Shown piece by piece: positions 1 to 5,686 of a DNA stretch of 17,361 nucleotides (its first letter is position 1; each line of letters starts with the position of its first letter). The position numbers and the translations under genes are program-made. The stretch lies in contig JAGGSM010000070.1 of assembly GCA_021159105.1 (NCBI GenBank), forward strand, positions 1 to 17,361. Direction: 5' to 3'. The notes beneath the pieces are model-generated. The model saw only the letters and a program-made list of their open reading frames with translations. It did no database searches and was not told the origin of the DNA. The DNA comes from Candidatus Bipolaricaulota bacterium (GTDB lineage Bacteria > Bipolaricaulota > Bipolaricaulia > UBA7950 > UBA9294).

Positions 1-497
1 TGGCCCACTGCCCGAGCTCGAACATGACCCTCGGCTCGGGGATCGCCCCGGTGGTTCCGATGGCGAAGACCGCGATGCGCATCGGGATTGGGGTGGATGG
101 CTCGGCGAGCAACGATACATCGAACATGATCCGCGAGGTGCGCCAAGCGATGCTCCTGCAACGGGTTCGCTACGGCGCGGAATCCTTCTCCGCGCGCGAC
201 GCCCTTTACCTGGCGACGATGGGAGGGGCGAGAGTGCTCCATCGTGAGGACGAGATCGGCTCGATCGAGGTGGGCAAGGCGGCCGATCTGATCACCTTCG
301 ACCTCTCCGGGATCGAGTTTGCGGGTGCGCAGTCCGACCCGCTGGCGGCGATCGTCCACTGCGGCGCGGAGCACGTGGACACGGCGATGGTGAACGGTGA
401 GATCCGCGTCCGTGACGGGAGATTGGTCGATGAATCCCTCTACCAACTGATCCCCCTCCACAACGAGATCTCGCTTCGGTTGATCAACGGCGCATGA
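1..497 (+). CDS. 8-oxoguanine deaminase-like amidohydrolase, C-terminal part
   Basis: This is a partial gene; its 5' end lies outside the window. The reading frame enters at base 3 with AHCPSSNM and runs 165 codons to TGA at 495-497. The AHCPSSNM stretch, then GSGIAPV, then GVDGSASNDTSNM (holding the metal-site aspartate), then LATMGGARVL and IGSIEVGKAADLITFDL are the C-terminal half of a TIM-barrel amidohydrolase and its beta-sandwich. GVDGSASND is typical of the 8-oxoguanine deaminase/chlorohydrolase branch, which hydrolytically removes an exocyclic amino group from purines or related N-heterocycles in the cytoplasm. The stop overlaps the next start (ATGA), so a small sulfur-carrier gene is translationally coupled to it. 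Family assignment is confident. The exact substrate is inference, because the N-terminal HxH metal site cannot be seen. A guanine or hydroxyatrazine-type deaminase is the main alternative. Confidence 0.85.
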   Translation, partial: AHCPSSNMTLGSGIAPVVPMAKTAMRIGIGVDGSASNDTSNMIREVRQAMLLQRVRYGAESFSARDALYLATMGGARVLHREDEIGSIEVGKAADLITFDLSGIEFAGAQSDPLAAIVHCGAEHVDTAMVNGEIRVRDGRLVDESLYQLIPLHNEISLRLINGA

Positions 498-775
498 ACG
501 TCACACTGGAGATCTCCTTCTCCTTCAAGAGAGAGCTTGATGATAATCCAGTGACCATAGAACTTGCGGATGTTGCGACTGTGATGACCTTGCTGCGGGC
601 CTTTGCTTCGCTGCATCCGATGGTATCTCGGCGCATATTCGGGCCGGACGGAGAAGTGATGCCCTACATCAACGTGCTCAAGAACGGTGGCAACGTTCGT
701 TTTCAACGCGGCTTTGAAACGATCCTGCACGATGGCGATCACTTGACGATCCTCCCGCCGGTCGGCGGTGGCTAG
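494..775 (+). CDS. MoaD/ThiS-family sulfur-carrier protein
   Basis: This encodes a 93-residue ubiquitin-like protein. What shows this is the small size, a central YINVLKNGGNV segment (the NVLxNGxNV pattern of MoaD proteins), a late HDGDHLTILPP strand and a C-terminus ending exactly in PPVGGG, matching the family's PPVAGG tail. In this family the last glycine is adenylated by a MoeB/ThiF-type E1 enzyme and thiocarboxylated, then donates sulfur to molybdopterin, thiazole or another acceptor. The ATG at 494 overlaps the amidohydrolase stop (ATGA), so the two are probably made together. No E1-like, moaE or thi gene is in the window, so the acceptor is unknown. Some family members sit beside molybdenum or tungsten hydroxylases, which would fit a purine-processing neighbourhood, but that is inference. 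Confidence 0.82.
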   Translation: MNVTLEISFSFKRELDDNPVTIELADVATVMTLLRAFASLHPMVSRRIFGPDGEVMPYINVLKNGGNVRFQRGFETILHDGDHLTILPPVGGG

Positions 776-822
776 CATAGTGACGAAAGTTCCCTTATTA
801 CTGCTCTTATGTAGAAAGGGGT

Positions 823-848
823 GAGGGGCTCGTTTTATCGAGCCCCTC
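823..848. terminator. Hairpin between convergent genes, probable terminator
   Basis: A perfect 10-bp stem, GAGGGGCTCG (823-832) against CGAGCCCCTC (839-848), encloses a six-base TTTTAT loop. It lies 47 nt after the sulfur-carrier stop and between two converging transcription units. No clean T-run follows on either strand, so it may act only as a weak or bidirectional terminator, or as a 3'-end stabiliser. The rest of 776-988 holds no supportable gene. Confidence 0.5.
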
Positions 849-988
849 TGTGCTGGCGTAGTGGGCTGCTTTTCCAAGGAGGTCTAGCGTTTCTTCCTGT
901 TGCCCGATTGAATGCTATCCTCTAGCTATGTAGATTCTGTGAACGGACTGAGGAGTTTGTGTGCGGAGCGTTGGTTGGCGATAAAAGG

Positions 989-1405
989 CTAGGTAAGGCC
1001 CAGTTCTTCTCTTTTCTTATCGATCCGATGCGAGAAGCGATCGGTGTCGATGATGAAGCGTGTGTGCGTTCCTTGTGCGACTTTCTCCACTTCGTCACTT
1101 GTTGCGATATCAAAATGAAGACTAAGTCCATCGATTCTTCTTAACACTGCGTGCACAGTGACCTTCACCCCTTGTGGAGTGGCGGCGAGGTGCCGGATGT
1201 GGATCTCTGTCCCCACTGTCTGCTTGCCCTCTGGAAGATCGGGATCGATCATCTTCCGGCAGCACTCCTCGCAGAAGCCAGCGAGGACCGGTGTTGCTAG
1301 AACATCGGCCAGCCCGCTGCCGAAGCTGCTCGCCAGGTGTTCCTGCTCAACGAGCCACGTCATCTCGTTTGCCTCACCTTCCATAAGCATCTTTCCCCCT
1401 TTCAT
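989..1405 (-). CDS. FlK-like hot-dog thioesterase
   Basis: This encodes a small acyl-CoA thioesterase-like protein of about 138 residues. It aligns from memory with fluoroacetyl-CoA thioesterase FlK: VLATPVLAGFCEECC, then VGTEIHIRHLAATP, then QGTHTRFII. Counting from the TTG one codon upstream, T39, E47 and H73 have exactly the spacing of the FlK triad Thr42/Glu50/His76. The family hydrolyses acyl-CoA thioesters in the cytoplasm; the substrate here is not predictable. The ATG at 1405 overlaps the stop of the upstream dehydrogenase (TGATG). Internal ATGs at 1390 and 1384 follow a strong AAAGGGGG site (1395-1402) and could be the true start. That choice would remove 5 or 7 residues without touching the fold. 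This is the last gene of the minus-strand operon. Confidence 0.8.
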   Translation of the reverse strand: MKGGKMLMEGEANEMTWLVEQEHLASSFGSGLADVLATPVLAGFCEECCRKMIDPDLPEGKQTVGTEIHIRHLAATPQGVKVTVHAVLRRIDGLSLHFDIATSDEVEKVAQGTHTRFIIDTDRFSHRIDKKREELGLT

Positions 1406-2439
1406 CAAGCTTCAGTTTTCAACATGATATCCAGAATATCGCGCAGCATCGTGGCTGCCGAGGGGAGCGGCGTCTCCTCTTTGATCGTTGCTGTGATCGT
1501 GCCGTAGATGTCGGTGTAGTAGGTGATCCCCATCTCCTTTGGCCCCAGGTGCGCCAGTGGGTGATCCTCCGAAAGGGACTGGGGCGCCACCCTCAGTTCA
1601 TATCCAGAGCCCGCGCGAACTGCCGTTGCCAGCAGGCGCATCCGCCGGCCGGAGCGGATATCCTGAGTCGAGAGACCTGTGATGCCTGTCAGCTCGACGT
1701 CCTCCAGTCTCGTCGGATAGGAGAGGACGGCGTTTGTCAGGATCACGAGCTTCGCCGCCGCATCCCAGCCGTCGAGATCCCAGCTTGGATCGGCCTCCAG
1801 CACTCCTTCTCCCTTGGCCAGATCAAGCGCTTGCTCCCACGAGCTGCCCGCTGCGATGTGATCGAGGATGAACCCGGTGACGAGGTTGGGAATTGCTTCC
1901 ATGCGCTCGATCCTTGCTCCCCGCAGGTCGCGCCTGCCGATGTACAGGGCGGGGAGGCCGCCAGCGACCGTACCCCCGAAACGCAGTTGTACGCCGCACT
2001 CTCTTGCCAGCTGTGTGAGTTCCTGGTAGAACAGGACGATCGGCCCCTTGTTCGGCGTTACGACGTGCATTCCCCTTCTCATCGCCGTGCGGATGCAGGA
2101 GATACCCGGCTCCGCCTTACGATCGATGTTCACCGGCGTTGCGTCGCACCAGACGTCTGCTGAAACCTGCCCAGCGAGGTCAAGTGAGGTCATCCCGAGC
2201 GTTCCACACCGTGGGTAGTTTCCGATCGTTCCTGTGGATTCCTTGGTATTCAGGACCAGATTCAAGTCGAGGCCACGCGGATCCTGCGCCGCACCGCGCG
2301 AATCGACCGCGGCAACGATGACTAGATCAAGATCGTAGCGATCACGCAGCTCGTTCCGCTTATCGAGCATGAGCTTGATGAACCTTGCACCGAGGTTCCC
2401 CAGGCCGGATATAGCGATACGTACCGTTCTTGTCGTCAT
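1405..2439 (-). CDS. Homoserine dehydrogenase-family NAD(P) oxidoreductase
   Basis: This is a 344-residue protein with the full homoserine dehydrogenase architecture. It has a Rossmann motif GLGNLG (12-17), VTPNKGP with K131, GGTVAGGLPAL (155-165) and the catalytic block EADPSWDLDGWDAAAKL (215-231). E215, D221, D226 and K230 keep the spacing of yeast Hom6 E208, D214, D219 and K223, so the active site looks intact. There is no C-terminal ACT domain and no fused aspartokinase. The enzyme normally interconverts aspartate semialdehyde and homoserine. Here it lies between an FAH-family hydrolase (12-nt gap upstream) and a thioesterase, not with thr or ask genes, so another hydroxy-acid or amino-acid semialdehyde substrate is possible. 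The ATG at 2439 has only a modest Shine-Dalgarno (GGCAGGA) close to it. Family call is strong; the reaction is uncertain. Confidence 0.85.
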   Translation of the reverse strand: MTTRTVRIAISGLGNLGARFIKLMLDKRNELRDRYDLDLVIVAAVDSRGAAQDPRGLDLNLVLNTKESTGTIGNYPRCGTLGMTSLDLAGQVSADVWCDATPVNIDRKAEPGISCIRTAMRRGMHVVTPNKGPIVLFYQELTQLARECGVQLRFGGTVAGGLPALYIGRRDLRGARIERMEAIPNLVTGFILDHIAAGSSWEQALDLAKGEGVLEADPSWDLDGWDAAAKLVILTNAVLSYPTRLEDVELTGITGLSTQDIRSGRRMRLLATAVRAGSGYELRVAPQSLSEDHPLAHLGPKEMGITYYTDIYGTITATIKEETPLPSAATMLRDILDIMLKTEA

Positions 2440-2451
2440 GGTCCTGCCCCG

Positions 2452-3177
2452 TTACCTCACCCTGTTCCTCAGGATTCCGATCTCCTCGATCTCGATCTCG
2501 ACTGCGTCCCCTGAAACGAGCGGGCCGACGCCGGCCGGTGTTCCCGTGGCGATTACGTCACCCGGCTCCAGGGTCATGTAGTGAGTGATCTCCTCGATCA
2601 GCTCAGGAATTGTGAAGATGAAGTCCGCCGTCGATCCGTCCTGGCGGATCTCTCCGTTCACCCGCGACATGACGTGGAACGGCCCCTTGATCTCATCTCT
2701 TGTCACGATGGCCGGTCCCAGCGGAGCGGATGTGTCGAACCCCTTGGCGCGGACCCAGTTTTTGTCCCACTTTTGTGCCTCGCGATCGGAGACATCGTTC
2801 ATGCAGGTGTAGCCGAGGACAACGCTCATCGCCTCGTCCGCGGAGACATTGCGACAGCGAGTGCCGATGACCACGGCGAGCTCCGCCTCGTGATGGATGA
2901 GGTTGCTCTTTGGGAGGACGATCTCATCATTCGGGCCGATCACCGCGGATGGTGGCTTGAAGAACAACAGAGGACGCTGCGGTACTTCGTTGCCGAGCTC
3001 TGCGGCGTGTGCGGCGTAGTTTCGTCCCACGCAGACGATCTTCGTCGGCTCACACGGCGCGAGCAGGCGCGCCTGCTCCACGGGGATGCTCACGGATTCC
3101 GAGACGATGACATCTCCTTCTAATCTTCCATCCATTGGTAACCCGGATGCTGGGTCGAGAAAACGGACAAGTCTCAT
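2452..3177 (-). CDS. Fumarylacetoacetate hydrolase (FAH) family protein
   Basis: This 241-residue protein has the typical FAH order: VCVGRNYAAHAAE (48-60), LFFKPPSAVIGP (71-82), HHEAELAVVIG (95-105), GYTCMNDVSDREAQ (122-135), WVRAKGFDTSAPLGP (141-155) and TLEPGDVIATGTPAGVGP (202-219). E97, E99 and D128 are the expected divalent-metal ligands. Members act in the cytoplasm as acylpyruvate or fumarylpyruvate hydrolases, 2-hydroxyhepta-2,4-dienedioate isomerases or oxaloacetate decarboxylases; sequence alone does not choose among these. The ATG at 3177 has a clear AGGAGAG site (3181-3187) three bases upstream. It is the first gene of the operon and is followed after 12 nt by the dehydrogenase, so it probably processes a product of the same pathway. 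Confidence 0.88.
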   Translation of the reverse strand: MRLVRFLDPASGLPMDGRLEGDVIVSESVSIPVEQARLLAPCEPTKIVCVGRNYAAHAAELGNEVPQRPLLFFKPPSAVIGPNDEIVLPKSNLIHHEAELAVVIGTRCRNVSADEAMSVVLGYTCMNDVSDREAQKWDKNWVRAKGFDTSAPLGPAIVTRDEIKGPFHVMSRVNGEIRQDGSTADFIFTIPELIEEITHYMTLEPGDVIATGTPAGVGPLVSGDAVEIEIEEIGILRNRVR

Positions 3178-3203
3178 GGTCTCTCCTATGGCTCATGATG
3201 AAT

Positions 3204-3262
3204 CCCCTGCAGGGGTCCATTCCGCGCCCCTTGGGGCATGCTTCTCACAAAGCTTCTTTGTG
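3204..3262. repeat. Three consecutive inverted repeats in the divergent intergenic region
   Basis: The sequence holds CCCCTGCAGGGG (3204-3215, a perfect palindrome), GCCCCTTGGGGC (3226-3237, 5-bp arms with two central bases) and CACAAAG/CTTTGTG (3246-3252 and 3256-3262, loop CTT). All lie between the proposed promoter and start codon of the FAH operon. They could be a structured leader or operator sites. Their role is inference. Confidence 0.5.
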
Positions 3263-3298
3263 CATCGCGTGCTTGCGGCGGGGTAGCTCATTGTGCAG

Positions 3299-3327
3299 AC
3301 CGTACCGCTTCGAACATGTCTTTTCAA
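3299..3327 (-). promoter_or_regulatory. Possible promoter of the FAH operon
   Basis: On the minus strand TTGAAA (3327-3322) and TACGGT (3304-3299) are separated by 17 bp. The -10 element is weak (3 of 6). If real, it gives a leader of roughly 115 nt that contains the three inverted repeats. Confidence 0.3.
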
Positions 3328-3347
3328 GAACGGATTCGACCGTTGAC

Positions 3348-3376
3348 TTGACCGCCCCCTCGTCAGTGGTTAGTCT
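3348..3376 (+). promoter_or_regulatory. Probable promoter of lspA-tmk
   Basis: TTGACC (3348-3353) and TAGTCT (3371-3376) are separated by 17 bp. The -35 is good; the -10 keeps only the first T-A and the last T. Initiation about 7 bases downstream would fall near 3383, next to the ATG at 3385, implying an almost leaderless transcript. Confidence 0.45.
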
Positions 3377-3384
3377 GTGTCATC

Positions 3385-3846
3385 ATGAAAAGGCCCTCCA
3401 TCTTTCTTATCTCCGCCCTCTCCATTGGGGTCGATCGGATCCTCAAGTGGTGGGCAGGGGGGCACTTGGAGCTATATGCATCCCGCCCTCTGATCGGGCA
3501 GACGATTCGCCTGACGCGCGTGCACAATATCGGCGGGGCTCTCGGCATATTCCCGGGAAGCGGAGCCCTCTTCCTTGCCGTATCAAGCGCGGTCTCGGCA
3601 TGGATCGTATTCTTCCTGTTGAGCCACAGGAAGCAGAACGCCCTTATGGGGACTGGATTGGCGCTTCTGCTTGGCGGGGCGCTTGGAAATCTGATCGATA
3701 GGATCAGCTACGGCTACGTGCTCGACTTCCTGGAGTTCAGGGGTCTATTCGTCAACAACTTCGCCGACGTCTGTGTCAGCGTGGGTGCAGTATTGATCTT
3801 CATTCACGTACTGTTCGGGGGTGAGAAGGATAGAATTACGGGGTAA
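3385..3846 (+). CDS. lspA: Lipoprotein signal peptidase II (prolipoprotein signal peptidase)
   Basis: This is a 153-residue inner-membrane aspartyl protease that cleaves signal peptides from lipid-modified prolipoproteins. Visible family motifs are VDRILK near residues 16-21 (usual DQxxK), HNIGGALGIF (47-56), GGALGNLIDR (97-106), YVLDFLEF with catalytic D114 and NNFADV with catalytic D128. Four hydrophobic segments are present, and the length is normal for LspA. The ATG at 3385 is the only start available, since an in-frame TGA occurs at 3349 and no ATG, GTG or TTG lies between. No Shine-Dalgarno precedes it. tmk begins before lspA ends or directly after it, so the two are one transcription unit. 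Confidence in function is high. Confidence 0.93.
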   Translation: MKRPSIFLISALSIGVDRILKWWAGGHLELYASRPLIGQTIRLTRVHNIGGALGIFPGSGALFLAVSSAVSAWIVFFLLSHRKQNALMGTGLALLLGGALGNLIDRISYGYVLDFLEFRGLFVNNFADVCVSVGAVLIFIHVLFGGEKDRITG

Positions 3847-4438
3847 GTTGATCGTATTTGAAGGACTGGACTTCACTGGGAAATCGACGCAGGTTGAGAT
3901 CCTCGCTGCGCGGCTGCGTGAGACGGGGTTCCCGGTGACGATGACGCGCGAGCCAGGAGGGACTAAACTGGGGGAGACGGTGCGGCAGGTGATCCTCTCC
4001 AAGGAGCACATGGAACTCCTCCCGCTCTCTGAGCTGTCGCTGTTCATCACCTGCCGTGCACAGCTCTCAGCGGAGGTGATCGAGCCCGCGCTCGCCGCAG
4101 GTGATGTTGTGGTGTCGAGCCGGTATCGCCTGTCCAGCCTCGCCTATCAGGGGTACGGACGTGGTCTTGACCTTCGCTTGATCGAGTGGATGAACGAGAT
4201 CGCGACGTCCGGGAGGCGCCCTGATGTGACTTTCCTCCTCGACCTCTCAGCCGAGGAGGCACTCGCGCGGCGGGGGGAGAAGCGGGACCGGATAGAACAG
4301 GAGGATCTGGAGTTCTACCGGCGAGTGCGCACGGGTTATCTCGACCTCACTACGGGTGACAAGAGTGTGTGCAAGCTCGATGCTGCAGCTCCGATCGATG
4401 TGCTAGCAGGCGAGGTGGAGCGCTTCCTCGATCTGTAG
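3821..4438 (+). CDS. tmk: dTMP kinase, with divergent P-loop and DRY motif
   Basis: This cytoplasmic kinase phosphorylates dTMP to dTDP for DNA synthesis. It has 205 residues. Support comes from IVFEGLD...GKSTQ with Walker A at 15-22, TREPGGT (42-48), RAQLSAEVIEPAL (79-91), SSLAYQGYGRGL (105-116) and a LID-like RGEKRDRIEQED (151-162) followed by FYRRVRTGYL. Two oddities stand out: residue 18 is Phe where bacterial enzymes usually have Gly (and the yeast/human type has Arg), and the DRY motif reads SRY (100-102). The GTG at 3821 overlaps lspA by 26 nt but has a G-run with no spacing. A TTG at 3848 follows ACGGGG at a 4-nt distance and would give 196 residues. RGK before LIVFEG resembles family N-termini, so the upstream start is kept with doubt. 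Confidence 0.87.
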   Translation: MRRIELRGKLIVFEGLDFTGKSTQVEILAARLRETGFPVTMTREPGGTKLGETVRQVILSKEHMELLPLSELSLFITCRAQLSAEVIEPALAAGDVVVSSRYRLSSLAYQGYGRGLDLRLIEWMNEIATSGRRPDVTFLLDLSAEEALARRGEKRDRIEQEDLEFYRRVRTGYLDLTTGDKSVCKLDAAAPIDVLAGEVERFLDL

Positions 4439-4442
4439 GTAT

Positions 4443-4470
4443 TTGGCAATGGGCGGGGATGGTGTATGAT
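4443..4470 (+). promoter_or_regulatory. dnaN promoter
   Basis: TTGGCA (4443-4448) and TATGAT (4465-4470) are separated by 16 bp, each 5 of 6 to the sigma70 consensus. The site lies just after the tmk stop. It should give dnaN independent expression with a leader of about 30 nt. Confidence 0.65.
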
Positions 4471-4492
4471 TGATGTTACAATGAACGCCACG

Positions 4493-4502
4493 AAAGGGGG
4501 AT
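4493..4502 (+). promoter_or_regulatory. dnaN ribosome binding site
   Basis: AAAGGGGGAT ends its G-run six bases before the ATG at 4507. The same ten bases precede alaS. Confidence 0.75.
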
Positions 4503-4506
4503 AACG

Positions 4507-5658
4507 ATGGACTTTGTTAGCATGAAGAACGAACTAGTCTTTGGCGTCAAGCTCGCCAGTTATGCGCTGGGAACCCGCAGCAGTATGCCGATTCTCTCGG
4601 GGTTGAAGATGGAGATCACAGGCGACCGCCTGCGCCTGTACGCCACCGATCTAGAGCGCGCAGTCCGTTGCGAGATCCCGATCGAGAACAAGGGGGAAGA
4701 TGAGTCCGTCGTCCTGAACGGGGCGATCCTCTCACAGATCGCCAACCACCTTCCGGAGGACGATCGCATCACCATGAAGCGTGCTGATGATGATGGGACG
4801 ATCGTAAAGCTTCGTTGTGGAGAGGCGCTGTTCGATCTTCCCACTTTGCCCGTGGAGGACTATCCTGAGATCGCTCCTCTTCCGGAGAAACGCATTGGCA
4901 AGGTCGCTGTAGAGAAGTTCCACCGCGGCCTGGAGCAGACGGCATTTGCCTCGCTCAAGGCGAACGAGACGACGCGACTGAGCCTCACCGGTGTGGATAT
5001 CGTTATCGGCGGTGGTGAGATGAAGATGGTCGCCACAAACGGGTACCGCTTGGCGATGAAGACGCTTTCCATGGATGAGATCCTGGAGGAGGGAGAGTTC
5101 TTGATTGAGGCCGGTGTGTTGAGCGATCTCGATCGTGTCCTCTCGCAGGTGAACGCATCCACGGTGGACATCTACCGGAACGATGGGCAGGTCTTCTTCT
5201 CTGCCGGCGGGGTGACGTTCGTCGCCAAGACGATCGCCGAGGAGTTTCCGGACTTCGACCGCGTCATCCCTACAGGAAACACGATCAACCTGACCTTCAG
5301 CAGGCAAGCGCTGCTTTCGAGCTTGCAGCGGATCGAGATCACCGCCGCTGAGGAGTCGGGTGCGGTGACCTTCCGCGTGAACACGGAAGAGAGCGCGGCC
5401 AGGATCAACTCCTCATCCAAGGAGAAGGGTGAGGCGGAGGAGCGAGTGCGCCTGACGAAGGTCCCCTCGGAGGAGATCGAGATCTCGTTCAAGGCGGAGT
5501 ACCTGATCGACGCCATGAAGCGGATGGACTCTGAACAGATCGTGCTGTGGCTTGCCAGCCCTGAGAAGGCGGGCCTGATCGAACCGACAGGGGATGGCAT
5601 CTCTCCGCAGGACGAGGGTTTTCTCTACGTGTGCATGCCCGTGCGCTTGGGCGGGTGA
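4507..5658 (+). CDS. dnaN: DNA polymerase III beta subunit (sliding clamp)
   Basis: This 383-residue protein is the ring-shaped processivity clamp that tethers DnaE and other clamp users to DNA. The N-terminal domain shows SSMPILSGLKMEI and LRLYATDLERAV. The middle part shows LPVEDYPEIAPLP (113-125) and MVATNGYRLAM (174-184). The third domain ends in YVCMPVRL, close to the usual YVVMPMRL tail that forms part of the peptide-binding pocket. Three repeated clamp domains of about 125 residues account for the whole length, which is normal. It has its own promoter and a strong ribosome site. It follows tmk by 68 nt and converges on alaS with only 28 nt between stop codons. It is not beside dnaA here, unlike the classical origin cluster. 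Confidence 0.96.
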   Translation: MDFVSMKNELVFGVKLASYALGTRSSMPILSGLKMEITGDRLRLYATDLERAVRCEIPIENKGEDESVVLNGAILSQIANHLPEDDRITMKRADDDGTIVKLRCGEALFDLPTLPVEDYPEIAPLPEKRIGKVAVEKFHRGLEQTAFASLKANETTRLSLTGVDIVIGGGEMKMVATNGYRLAMKTLSMDEILEEGEFLIEAGVLSDLDRVLSQVNASTVDIYRNDGQVFFSAGGVTFVAKTIAEEFPDFDRVIPTGNTINLTFSRQALLSSLQRIEITAAEESGAVTFRVNTEESAARINSSSKEKGEAEERVRLTKVPSEEIEISFKAEYLIDAMKRMDSEQIVLWLASPEKAGLIEPTGDGISPQDEGFLYVCMPVRLGG

Positions 5659-5686
5659 AGTAGCTGGCCCGTCCTTCGGCGCGGTA

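Noticed and set aside
440..877. A 145-codon minus-strand frame over the MoaD-like gene
   Set aside because: It is antisense to a gene with an exact Gly-Gly family tail and runs through the terminator-like hairpin.
959..1144. A 61-codon plus-strand frame with a nearby GAGGAG
   Set aside because: Most of it is antisense to the thioesterase 3' end, the ribosome-site spacing is only 3 bases, and no motif is seen. The possible antisense transcript is kept as a separate low-interest finding.
3135..3701. A 188-codon plus-strand frame crossing the FAH start, the intergenic region and lspA
   Set aside because: It overlaps two real genes in other frames, crosses both promoter regions and has no family features.
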